Assembly (NCBI GenBank): GCA_949316495.1
Contig: OX439005.1
Coordinates: forward strand, 2,823,001-2,887,000
Length of the DNA: 64,000 nucleotides
Direction: 5' to 3'
Source of the DNA: Amphiduros pacificus
Lineage: Eukaryota > Annelida > Polychaeta > Phyllodocida > Hesionidae
Below are positions 12,601 through 22,847 of the stretch, in pieces (position 1 is the stretch's first letter; the number at the start of each line of letters is the position of its first letter). A program made the position numbers and the translations under genes. The notes below the pieces were generated by a model, which saw only the letters and a list, made by a program, of their open reading frames with translations, was not told the DNA's origin and searched no databases.

Positions 12601-13331
12601 TCACTGAAGTTTTAGGTTGATGTGGAGCAGGGGTTATAATCACATGAGTCACTGAGGTTCAGGTTGATGTGGAGCAGGGTTATAAATCACATGAGTCACT
12701 GAGGTTTTAGGTTGATGTGGAGCAGGGGTTATAATCACATGAGTCACTGAAGTTTTAGGTTGATGTGGAGCAGGGGTTATAATCACATGAGTCACTGAGG
12801 TTTTAGGTTGATGTGGAGCAGGGGTTATAATCACATGAGTCACTGAGGTTTTAGGTTGATGTGGAGCAGGGGTTATAATCACATGAGTCACTGAGGTTTT
12901 AGGTTGATGTGGAGCAGGGGTTATAATCACATGAGTCACTGAGGTTTTAGGTTGATGTGGAGCTGGGGTTATAATCACATGAGTGACTGAGGTTTTAGGT
13001 TGATGTGGAGCAGGGGTTATAATCACATGAGTCACTGAGGTTTTAGGTTGATGTGGAGCAGGGGTTATAATCACATGAGTGACTGAGGTTTTAGGTTGAT
13101 GTGGAGCAGGGGTTATAATCACATGAGTGACTGAGGTTTTAGGTTGATGTGGAGCAGGGGTTATAATCACATGAGTCACTGAGGTTTTAGGTTGATGTGG
13201 AGCAGGGGTTATAATCACATGAGTGATTGAGGCTTTAGGTTGATGTGGAGCAGGGGTTATAATCACATGAGTCACTGAGGTTTTAGGTTGATGTGGAGCA
13301 GGGGTTATAATCACATGAGTCACTGAGGTTC
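9697..13331. repeat. Minisatellite, 48 bp unit, about 75 copies, 3.6 kb
   Basis: The unit is GTTATAATCACATGAGTCAC then TGAGGTTTTAGGTTGATGTG then GAGCAGGG. Variants of 47 bp (GAGGTTTAGG) occur in runs, giving higher-order structure, notably at 10930-11190 and 12460-12680. On the - strand the 48 bp period keeps a 16-residue repeat (HVIITPAPHQPKTSVT) open in blocks; the 47 bp units break the frame repeatedly, so a protein is unlikely. Confidence 0.97.
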
Positions 13332-14342
13332 AAGTTACTAAATATTGTGTGTATACCTTGAAAATGGAAGTTTCCATTTAATTTGTAAAAATAGTAATGA
13401 AAATAACAAATTGATGAAAACATTTTATTTGTAAAATAACACAATAAATTATGCAATATAAAAACCCCAAAATAAATGGTATGTATTTCTGATCATTTTG
13501 TACTGATGATTCTGTCTAAAATTAAATTTCAGCAGAGAAGAAATGATTTCTTTTTATGGCTGAAAAGCTTCTCCCAAATCATGACAATATATAACAAATT
13601 AAGTTTTGATTATAATTTATTTATCATGATGTACATTTATTGATAAAAAATAATGTGCTAAACAGAAATGAAACCTCTTGCTTAACCTTTGACCTCTCAA
13701 ATGAGGTCATGTTTTGAGCATATTACCTGCATTTTGAATAACAAACTGGGGCGTTCAAATAGGCATTATTCCTAAATTGATTTTGAGGTATCTAGCTGCA
13801 ACCCTTTCAGGGGTGGACAGACAGATGACAGGATAATACATGCACATTCAGTGACCATGGGGTAAAAACTGCTCTTTCAACTTACACTGGAATGAATAAC
13901 CTTTGTGAGATTGCTTTCAATCCCTAACCGTGATTCAGTATTAAAAAATTGCTTTTATTTTTTATTGTAATTCGTTGGCACCATGACACATTTCTAGTGC
14001 TATTAACATCACATTAAAGACAGCATGGGTAATTATGATCTGTCTATTAGCGAGTTACACTATGGATGCATTAAATTGGCTCTAAAAATGAAATGTAATT
14101 AACTGTTACAATCCCAAATGAGCCTTTTTTATGCTGGGAGGGTCCAGTTCAGTCAAAGGTCAAAAGATGTAATGGAAATGTACACTATAATATACATATA
14201 TTTGACTGAGCTCATATATCTGTTATAATATACTACCTACATATACATGTATGTATTTTATAGGAAATATATGAGCACAATCAAATCTGCCTCACGGCTC
14301 ATTTTACATCGTAATATAGTATTGTTGGCAAAGCCAGCAGAA
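13332..14342. other. Intergenic segment downstream of profilin
   Basis: AT-rich unique sequence. On the - strand, AATAAA-type signals occur near 13952-13966 and could end the profilin transcript beyond its 58 bp array. No coding segment was recognised. Confidence 0.4.
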
Positions 14343-15308
14343 GCTGACAGAACTCCTCAGCGGCCTGTATGACGTGTGTTATGATGTCACGCCCGCAGTG
14401 GTTGACAGAACTCCTCCGCGGCCTGTATGACGTGTGTTATGATGTCATGCCCGCAGTGGTTGACAGAACTCGTCCACGGCCTGTATGACGTGTGTTATGA
14501 TGTCACGCCCGCAGTGGTTGACAGAACTCCTCCGCGGCCTGTATGACGTGTGTTATGATGTCACGCCCGCAGTGGTTGACAGAACTCCTCCACGGCCTGT
14601 ATGACGTGTGTTATGATGTCACGCCCGCAGTGGTTGACAGAACTCCTCCACGGCCTGTATGATGTGTGTTACGATGTCACGCCTGCAGTGGTTGACAGAA
14701 CTCCTCCGCGGCCTGTATGACGTGTGTTATGATGTCACGTCCGCAGTGGTTGACAGAACTCTTCCGCGGCCTGTATGACGTGTGTTATGATGTCACGCCC
14801 GCATTGGTTGACAGAACTCCTCCACAGCCTGTATGACGTGTGTTATGATGTCACGCCCGCAGTGGTTGACAGAACTCCTTCACGGCCTGTATGACGTGTG
14901 TTATGATGTCACGCCCGCAGTGGTTGACAGAACTCCTCCACGGCCTGTATGACGTGTGTTATGATGTCACGCCCGTAGTGGTTGACAGAACTCCTCCACG
15001 GCCTGTATGACGTGTGTTATGATGTCACGCCCGCAGTGGTTGACAGAACTCCTCCACGGCCTGTATGACGTGTGTTATGATGTCACGCCCGCAGTGGTTG
15101 ACAGAACTCCTCCACGGCCTGTATGACGTGTGTTATGATGTCACGCCCGCAGTGGTCGACAGAACTCCTTCACGGCCTGTATGACGTGTGTTATGATGTC
15201 ACGCCCGCAGTGGTTGACAGAACTCCTTCACGGCCTGTATGACGTGTGTTATGATGTCACGCCCGCAGTGGTTGACAGAACTCCTCCACGGCCTGTATGA
15301 CGTGTGTG
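14343..15308. repeat. Minisatellite, 58 bp unit, about 16.6 copies, from the profilin stop-codon region
   Basis: The + strand unit is GTTGACAGAACTCCTCCACG, GCCTGTATGACGTGTGTTAT, GATGTCACGCCCGCAGTG. On the - strand the outermost unit (15251-15308) is the end of the profilin coding sequence, HVIQAVEEFCQPLRA and TGA; all other units follow the stop, so the 3' UTR holds about 15 further copies of the C-terminal coding sequence. Confidence 0.97.
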
Positions 15309-16538
15309 GCCTTCTCTCCCTGCTTGTGAGTCACAATGAGCATGCCCTGAGGCAGGTTACACACCACCAGACCAGCGTTCCCTCCCTCACTGACTGCATA
15401 AATACTGCAACATCCAACACTTTTAATCAGTGACTTAGAATACAGACAGGATTTTAAAGAGTATGATACATTTCTTCATAATTGGTTATAAAATGTGAAT
15501 AAATTTTCTCAAATACATTTATCTATTAAAATTGGGTAAAAACTAATGTTAGTGAAATAATATTTACTTGAATTAAAACTTAAAAGATTAGGAAACTTGA
15601 TATATGGAAGTAATTGATTTTCTGGCATAAAGAGCATTAATTGAAATCATAATAATCATTGTTATTTTAATTTAAATAGTTGTTCTCAAACCTCAGGTTG
15701 AAAGTTCAATATCTCTTGTCCATTTGCGTTTTCAATATTATCAACTTAAAAATATACAGAGCTGTGCACAACTCTGGTTTGAAGTACAAGTCATGCAGAT
15801 TGAATTTTCAAGTGAAGTAATGACACTGCTTTAATTATATGCAGTAGCTTTGTAAATGACACAATAATTACATGACGTACCTGCAGTAGCTTTTGAGGAA
15901 GTTACATGACGTACCTGCAGTAGCTCTTGTGGAAGTTACATGACGTACCTGCAGTAGCTCTTGTGGAAGTTACATGACGTACCTGCAGTAGCTTTTGTGG
16001 AAGTTACATGACGTACCTGCAGTAGCTTTTGTGGAAATTACATGACGTAAGCTTTTGTGGAAGTTACATGACGTACCTGCAGTAGCTTTTGTGGAAATTA
16101 CATGACGTAGCTGCAGTAGCTTTTGTGGAAGTTACTTGACGTACCTGCAGTAGCTTTTGTGGAAGTTACATGACGTAGCTGCAGTAGCTTTTGTGGAAGT
16201 TACTTGACGTACCTGCAGTAGCTCTTGTGGAAGTTACATGACGTACCTGCAGTAGCTTCTGTGGAAGTTACATGACGTACCTGCAGTAGCTCTTGTGGAA
16301 GTTACATGACGTACCTGCAGTAGCTTTTGTGGAAGTTACATGACGTAGCTGCAGTAGCTTTTGTGGAAGTTACTTGACGTACCTGCAGTAGCTTTTGTGG
16401 AAGATGCGGTAGTTGCTTCTTCCGGAGTCCGAGAGATGGAGCTGGAATCCGCGGTTCGTCACCTGATCTTCCTGCTTCGTGGCCATCCAGCTGAATGCCG
16501 ATACAACTTGCTGCCAGTCGTTCTGTATACATATATAT

Positions 16539-16585
<47 letters not shown>

Positions 16586-18816
16586 TATATATACATACGT
16601 ATAAAAGTACATACAAAAGTACATAAGTACATACAAAAACCTTTAATCTCTCCAAATCCCACCCGCATCAGATAAATTGATGGCGAATCAAATCAGGCCT
16701 ATTTTTTTTGCATTTAATCTTCTTTTAATCAAGTGCTCAGTCAAACAACAGTTTGTTATATTTTATGTAAGGATTTGATGGTGGCGATATATTACCTTGA
16801 CAGGGTCCAGGTTTCCATGGTGATAGATGCAGAGTCCCTGATTGTTGACGAGTGACACCCCACTGACCAAGCCTTTATCCAGAAGCCCAACTGTAAAGAA
16901 AAACACAGTGGCATAACACATGTGAACGCATACATTCACACATACATAATGGAAGCAGATTATCAGCCAGCTACAGCAGATCAGAACTAATAGAAATATT
17001 ATTGCCCTGATACTAGGTTATTCACTATATGTTTATAACATAGCTACTTTTTGTGATGTTCTTCTGTGTTTTACAATTGTGATGGGCATTTGCGTCCTTA
17101 GGATCCTTGCTTTTTTCTTCATGGAGAAGGACAATGTTGTGGTCTGACCTAGGGATGGGCCCCGGTACTGAAGAGTCCTGGGAACCTGTCGGTTTCTAAT
17201 GTTTTGGAACCGTCCCGGTTCTTTCTACTTGAACCGATTCTTGGAACCGGTACTGTATTAACCTACAGTATTATCTATTATAATCAGTGTTGAGCCCTGA
17301 AGTCCCCCCACTTGACCACATACCTATTGGGTAATTAACCAATTAAGTTACAAGAGGCTGGGGTGTGCTACTGGGTACCAGACTGTGACCCACATGTGAC
17401 CCTCACCCAGCATTCAGGTGTCAGATCTTACACATTGATGCAAACATGAGGAGTTGTTTACAGTGTAGTATCATGTGAAATTGACAAATATTCAAGTGCT
17501 TGTGGCAAACATTACAAGGGGTGTGTGTTTTCTTTGATATGTTTGAATGCATATTGCAAGTGAAGTTTTGAGTACTGTTTATATATTAATTACTGAGATA
17601 GCAAGCCCCTGTGGATTGCAAGTTTGCAGCTCCACTACCCCAGTCACCAAGGCCTGGTCTGCAGATAGGCTTCAGACAGGACTATAAGGGATAATATGGT
17701 ATATGTTCTTTATTGAGTTCAAAAAGGGTTTTTTTGCACTTTCAATTTTGTTTGTGTTCAGGTGTGTTGTTTTCAATGGGACAGTATGGCAGCCCTATTG
17801 TCAGGTATCGGTATCGTGCAAGAATTGGTATCGTTTATAAAGTATCGGTATCGTCCCGCTAAATTATTAACAGGACCCATCCTTAGTCTGACCTGACAAA
17901 AATGTTGTCCTTCTACGTGCTGACGTCAGTTAGTGCAGCCAATCAATCAAATTTAGATAGCCTAGTCCCTTAGGGGTTAATAAGCATTAATCCCCTCTGA
18001 ACCAATATATGTTATTTATTTAGTTGGTTTTGTGGGTTATAATGGTGCAATATTTCATCTAGTTGAAGGATCAATGATGTCATAATGGCTATTTATAAAC
18101 AAAATAGTGACGTCGTGTTTTTTTGGTACCTTAATTAGCAACAGTCAAGTACAAATTTCATGCGGTTGAGATCCTCTATATGAAGTGTCCCTGTTCTAAC
18201 TAACCCTAGTGACCCTAGGTAGCCGTTAATTCCTTTCCGGTAACTTGATAATAAAGCGACATAAATTTCTTTTTGGGCCGATTTCTCTCGGGAGCCGACT
18301 TCTCCTTGGGGTCGATTTCTCTCGGGAGCCGACTTCACTTGGGGGCCGACTTGTTACCAAGTTCATTTAGCGTTAAAAGTGTTTATTTGTTTTCACGGCA
18401 TGAGTGAGCGTGTCACTGTCAAATGACGTCAGAAGTGGTGACGTGACCAAGATCACCATATAACTCGGGCAATCTGCAGGTTTTCTGAATGCGTGAATTT
18501 CCTGATTATTCTGTAAATATTGAAAGGATATCATTTTTACTTCACATGCCTTTAAATTGGAAGATCTCCTATCGATGTGAGCAGTTTTTACAAGGTTTTG
18601 AAGGGTTTTGTGAAAATCGGGAGTGAAAAACATGAAAATGTCCGGATTTGGTTGACGGTCAACTGTTGGCATACTCGAGTAAGTTATCAAATTGACACTG
18701 GGAACTGAAATCATAATTTAACTTCTGAGTTACTGACACGAAATTGATACTACATGTACACTGTGCAAGGAGTAAAGCTGATACAAACCTTGTATGTAAT
18801 GGTTCCAATCAGACAT
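15257..18816 (-). CDS. Profilin, complete, four coding exons
   Basis: Profilin binds G-actin, poly-proline ligands and phosphoinositides and tunes actin polymerisation in the cytosol. Exons, in transcript order: 18816-18789, 16890-16796, 16522-16383 and 15404-15257, all with GT..AG borders and matching phases (1, 0, 2). They give 136 residues, the normal profilin length. It begins MSDWNHYIQ, the conserved N-terminal helix with Trp4, then VGLLDKGLVSGVSLV, GFQLHLSDSGRSNYRIF and SIYAVSEGGNAGLVV. It ends in the C-terminal helix HVIQAVEEFCQPLRA. SIYA..G.VV is closest to profilin-4 and non-vertebrate profilins. Exon 3 ends inside a 34 bp minisatellite and exon 4 ends inside a 58 bp one. No frame damage. 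Which profilin paralogue it is cannot be settled here. Confidence 0.92.
15866..16402. repeat. Minisatellite, 34 bp unit, about 15 copies, from a profilin exon-intron boundary
   Basis: The + strand unit is TGACGTACCTGCAGTAGCTT then TTGTGGAAGTTACA. On the - strand each unit is the last coding bases of profilin exon 3 followed by its 5' splice site: CACAAAAGCTACTGCAG then GTACGTCATG. Most units keep CAG/GTACGT; about four have CAG/CTACGT and so lose the GT; one unit is short (near 16047). The whole array except its outermost unit lies in intron 3. Confidence 0.95.
16532..16582. repeat. (CA)n/(TA)n microsatellite in profilin intron 2
   Basis: ATATATATACACACACACAC followed by a TA run, directly upstream (on the - strand) of the exon 3 acceptor. 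Confidence 0.95.
17150..17885. mobile_element. hAT-type non-autonomous transposon in profilin intron 1
   Basis: A 736 bp element flanked by an exact 8 bp target duplication GTCTGACC at 17142-17149 and 17886-17893. Inverted ends are TAGGGATGGGCCCC and, on the other strand, TAAGGATGGGTCC. Subterminal GGAACCG.CCCGGTTC palindromes lie left and GGTATCGGTATCGT repeats right. An 8 bp duplication with TAGGGATGGG-like ends is typical of hAT MITEs. No transposase is encoded. Confidence 0.93.
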
Positions 18817-18861
18817 AATTTACTTTTGTCACCCTTCACATTTGTTGTGATGTGTTCCAAA

Positions 18862-18962
18862 GATTTGATTTTGATTTGATTTGATTTGATTTGATATGTT
18901 GGCCGCTCCACTTTTGTCTCGTGGGCACTCAGAGCCTACGCAGCGTGGCTACCCAGCTAGAG
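18862..18962 (-). mobile_element. R5 retroposon fragment just upstream of profilin
   Basis: First of five copies of a repeat with a pentanucleotide tail (ATCAA on the - strand, seen as TTTGA units on +). The tail at 18862-18895 is followed by TATGTTGGCCGCTCCACTTT and CCCAGCTAGAG. Its tail ends about 45 bp from the profilin start codon, so it lies in the 5' UTR or proximal promoter. Confidence 0.8.
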
Positions 18963-19540
18963 TGTTCATTCATGCGAGCACGGTGGTCGGACGCTTTTCA
19001 CTGAGGATCCCGATAAAAGTCGATTTACTCGTAAAATATTTCGGATAAAAACTCTCTGAATAGCATTTTCACGTATATTGAAACATCATCGTCTCGCAAG
19101 CACTAATTTCAACGAGTACAAGAGTTATTGCGCTGATATATTAATGGTTATATTTTCTGGTCGATCAATACCATCAAAACTGACGCCATTGATGAAACAA
19201 TCACTCACCTGTATATTGTATTGCGGCAATATAACTCTGTTATTCATTCTATAAATTGTGCTGATATTTTCTCATAATCAATACACCACTACTATTGGTA
19301 TAAAAATTATAAAAACGGTAATTATACACGGAATTATAATATATTGGATGGTTAACAAGAAAAGCTCAGGTAGAAAACTCTCAAAAACAACAACTCGCGC
19401 CATCGCTAAACAACTCAGCCCTCATATAGCAAGGCCATAGCATTGCGCGACAGGTATACAATCATTAACTCCACGCAAAGTGAACGTTAAACATCTGAGA
19501 CTATCTTAACTGGAAGTGACCGTTAAAAAATTGGAATTGG
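18963..19540. other. Upstream flank of profilin
   Basis: Contains on the - strand a strong consensus donor, ATACAG/GTGAGTGATT near 19205-19220, which could close a non-coding first exon of profilin. CpG dinucleotides are more frequent at 18970-19060 and 19390-19480 than in the surroundings. No coding match was found. Confidence 0.3.
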
Positions 19541-19556
19541 TCTTCCAGGATTTTTG

Positions 19557-22500
19557 TTACAGTGCCTGTTTCTCTCTTCCAGCCACAAATCTAGCAGCTC
19601 GTCTTTGAACTGATTCTATGCGGTCGGTATCTTTCTTGAGGTAAGGGTCCCACACACTTGATGCATATTCTAAGTGGGGGCGCACAAGTGTATTGTAGGC
19701 AGCCTCCTTGATATTTCCTGGGCACATGTTGAAATTCCTTCTTACAAATCCCAGTACTTGATTTGCTTTGCAAACAATGTTGTTAATATGTTCATCCCAT
19801 TTCATATCTGTTTGGAGCTCGACTCCCAGGTAGGGATGATGTTCAACATGTTGCAAGATGTGACCATTTAGTGTATATTTTCTTGACTCAGGAGCTTGGC
19901 TTTTTTTCTTGCTGCTCAGGGTGTAGCATTTCTGAGCATTGAAGTCCATTTGCCACTCATTTGACCATTCCACCAGCATATTTAGATCCTCTTGCAGTTT
20001 TACTGCATCCTCATCATTTTCAACTATCCTATATAGAAGGCTGTCATCTGCAAAGAGCCTTATGTTTGAATATTTTAGTTTCTCTCCAATATCATTTATA
20101 TAGAGTAGAAATAGGATTGGCCCAAGTACTGTACCCTGAGGCACTCCAGATTTAACATGGACAGGGTCAGATTCATCACCGTCAATAACTACCCTCTGTT
20201 CACGGTTTGTAAGCCAGTTTTTTATCCATGAACCGATCTGCCCTGAGATTCCGTAATACTCAAGCTTGTGATTCAGCCGCTCATGGCAGACTGTGTCAAA
20301 GGCTTTACTAAAATCAAGAATGAGCATGTCAACATTTTGCCCATCATTTCTAGCCTTGAGTATGTCCTGTAAGGTTGTGATTAACTGAGTTTCACACGAG
20401 TGGCCTGTCCTGAATCCATGCTGGAAATTTACCAGGATATTGTAAAGTTCGCAGTGATTCATCATATGTCTGACAATTATATGCTCCAAAATCTTACAGG
20501 GGACAGATGTCAAGGAAACTGGCCTGTAGTTAGCAGCACAACTTTTATCTCCTTTTTTAAAGACTGCAACTATATTTGCTGTGCGCCATGCTTTTGGAAC
20601 TTCTCCTTTATCGAGTGAGTCTTGGAATATTTTTTGGAGGATTGGAGCTATTTCATGTGAACATTCTTTCAAGACTCTTGTAGGTATTTGATCTGGGCCA
20701 TTGGCTTTTTTGCTGTTTATGTTAGAGAGCAATTTTTCCACACCAGCAACTGTGATGGTAATTGGCTCTATTTGCGGAGAAGTTGGATCACCTTTGTCAG
20801 GAATGTTTTCCATGTTTTCAGTAGAAAAAACAGATTTATACTGACGTGAAAGAACTTCTGCCTTGCCTTTACTGTCTTTTACTTCAATGCCATTTTCTGT
20901 TAGTGTTGGTACACCAACAGTATCTTTGCGCCTGGCTCTAATATAGTTCCAGAACCTTTTTCCCATTGATGGTCTACTGAATTCAATGTCAGGTAAATCG
21001 AGTAGCCCAAGGACATATTCATTGTGGGATTCTCTCAACTTATGTTTTATGTGTTTCCTCAGGTTTCTGAATTTACTACGGTCAGAATCCTTTTTGGTTT
21101 TTTCAGCCTTGTTATATAGTCTTTGTTTTCTTCTAATTTGTCTCTTAATTTCCTTTGTCATCCATGGCACATCCCATCTACCAGTTATTTTCTTAATAGG
21201 AATGTGTTTATTGATGGACTCCATAAGCTTGGCTGTGAACTTATTGTTCAGAGTTTCAACTGGGAGACTTGAATCCTTGACTTCATCTTCAAAAAAGACA
21301 TGCATATCTTGTTTTATTGCATTCATGTCTCCTTTTTTGTACAGCAATACGTTTCTTGGCTTTTTCTTAGCCAGTGTGGCTTTTGCATTGATTTCTGTTA
21401 TCACCACATCATGGTCACTCATGCCTGGATGGACAGATACTTTATTTACTAGGTTAGGGTTTGTTGTACCGACCAAATCTAACCTATTGCCTCCCCTGGT
21501 TGGGTGTGGATTTACTTGTGTGAGACAATGTTCATTAAAAGTTTCAACCATTGCTGTATTTAGGTCAATCCCATATGCAGGGCTTGGCTTATAGGACATA
21601 TTTTCCCATGTGATATCTGGTACATTGAAATCCCCTGTTAGTAATATATTTGGGGTATTTGTGTCAGACTGGGGAATCTTTCCAAGAGATGCATTTAGTT
21701 CATGGACATTAGATATATTTCTGTCTGTCGGCCTATAGTAACATCCTATGAACAGTGGTTTTGTTCCAGATATGTTAAGTTTTCTCCATACAATTTCACA
21801 GTCAGTTTTTAGACTCTCCTCCTTAGGGTCTGACAGCCACCTTTTATGGATACCAATCAGTACCCCACCACCACCCTTGCATCTGTCTTCTCTCCCTATA
21901 TCATAATCAGGGTGGATGACACTGTCTGCAATAGTGTGGTCAATGTGTGATTCTGTTATGCATAATATATCAGGGTAATTATGCTCAGTTATTAGTTCCT
22001 GTAGCTCTAATTGTTTTTTGGTTGAGATTAAGCCTCTACAGTTCACTGTCATAACCTTAAGCTTTTGAATTTTTTGCTTTTTTCTACCTTGCATTGGTCT
22101 TGTGGTTTTTCCTGCAGATTGATCTTCTGCTCTTTCACTTGTGATACATTCATCACTAAGTGTTTCAAAGAGATTACTTGTTTCAAGTTCATTTACAAAG
22201 AAGGCATCGGAAATATTAGGGAGGCGACATTTCCAGCACTCCCATGACAGCCATCTTTGTTTATTGAATAACTCATAATCTTTATTTGTGAGCCCATCAC
22301 ATTTAATGTGTACGTATGTGTCACATTCATCACACTGCATGGCTCTGTGATTTTTGGCAACTGGTCTTTCACACACTCCACAAGGAAATTGAACTGGCCC
22401 TGGATGTGGGTGAACATCGCCACATAATAGTAGCAGGGATAACAGGAAAAGTAACACAAGATTATTGCATCTTTCCTTCATATTTGCTTTATCCCAGTAG

Positions 22501-22847
22501 CAGAAATTCTGTTTCTTGTATATCATGCTGGCTTTGTGAAAGGCAATGCCCAGTATTGGGTTTCTTTGAATCATACATTGCTTGTGTATTAGGTCATTAA
22601 TCATTATCAATGCAGTACTTCTGGATTTGTTGGAAGTATTGCCAAAATTTCCTTCATGAGTTATGCTTGCCACCAAGATGCAGACAAGACAGTTTAGAAT
22701 CAGTTTTGGGAGGAAACATTTCATCTTGTTGTATTTTTTGTTGTTGTTATTTTTTTTATATTTTTTGTTGTTGTTTTTGTTGTTTTTTTTCCGTTTGTTT
22801 GTTTTTTGTGTTTTTTTTCGTTTGTTTTTGTTTTTTGCTTTGTTCAA
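19557..22847 (-). CDS. LINE-A ORF (endonuclease-reverse transcriptase), copy 1
   Basis: 1096 residues as an open frame; the first 41 are a Lys/Asn run from the low-complexity leader, so Met42 (22724) is the likelier start. From there: a secretion-like hydrophobic start (LPKLILNCLVCILVA), a second hydrophobic stretch (residues 129-142), a 2A-like GDVHPHPGP (143-151), a PHD/zinc-finger cluster (Cys156 to Cys207, C..C.C..C.H..C.C..C), an APE-type endonuclease (Asn269, Glu299, GDFN 405-408, SDHD 477-480) and a reverse transcriptase (about 715-960; LDFSKAFD 844-851, GVPQGTVLGP, FADD 932-935). The C-terminus is cut: a 7 bp loss relative to copy 2 near 19580 shifts the frame after RFVAG. Confidence 0.93.
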   Translation of the reverse strand: MNKAKNKNKRKKTQKTNKRKKNNKNNNKKYKKNNNNKKYNKMKCFLPKLILNCLVCILVASITHEGNFGNTSNKSRSTALIMINDLIHKQCMIQRNPILGIAFHKASMIYKKQNFCYWDKANMKERCNNLVLLFLLSLLLLCGDVHPHPGPVQFPCGVCERPVAKNHRAMQCDECDTYVHIKCDGLTNKDYELFNKQRWLSWECWKCRLPNISDAFFVNELETSNLFETLSDECITSERAEDQSAGKTTRPMQGRKKQKIQKLKVMTVNCRGLISTKKQLELQELITEHNYPDILCITESHIDHTIADSVIHPDYDIGREDRCKGGGGVLIGIHKRWLSDPKEESLKTDCEIVWRKLNISGTKPLFIGCYYRPTDRNISNVHELNASLGKIPQSDTNTPNILLTGDFNVPDITWENMSYKPSPAYGIDLNTAMVETFNEHCLTQVNPHPTRGGNRLDLVGTTNPNLVNKVSVHPGMSDHDVVITEINAKATLAKKKPRNVLLYKKGDMNAIKQDMHVFFEDEVKDSSLPVETLNNKFTAKLMESINKHIPIKKITGRWDVPWMTKEIKRQIRRKQRLYNKAEKTKKDSDRSKFRNLRKHIKHKLRESHNEYVLGLLDLPDIEFSRPSMGKRFWNYIRARRKDTVGVPTLTENGIEVKDSKGKAEVLSRQYKSVFSTENMENIPDKGDPTSPQIEPITITVAGVEKLLSNINSKKANGPDQIPTRVLKECSHEIAPILQKIFQDSLDKGEVPKAWRTANIVAVFKKGDKSCAANYRPVSLTSVPCKILEHIIVRHMMNHCELYNILVNFQHGFRTGHSCETQLITTLQDILKARNDGQNVDMLILDFSKAFDTVCHERLNHKLEYYGISGQIGSWIKNWLTNREQRVVIDGDESDPVHVKSGVPQGTVLGPILFLLYINDIGEKLKYSNIRLFADDSLLYRIVENDEDAVKLQEDLNMLVEWSNEWQMDFNAQKCYTLSSKKKSQAPESRKYTLNGHILQHVEHHPYLGVELQTDMKWDEHINNIVCKANQVLGFVRRNFNMCPGNIKEAAYNTLVRPHLEYASSVWDPYLKKDTDRIESVQRRAARFVAGREKQAL

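Noticed and set aside
9690-13323. Pro/His-rich 16-residue repeat proteins (HVIITPAPHQPKTSVT)
   Set aside because: The frame is broken many times by 47 bp units and no intact reading extends through the array; it is best explained as a minisatellite.
18373-18714. 113-codon - strand frame upstream of profilin exon 2
   Set aside because: It lies in profilin intron 1, lacks homology and splice support.
20986-21594. Hydrophobic 202-codon + strand frame (also at 32502-33110)
   Set aside because: Exact antisense of the LINE-A ORF in both copies.
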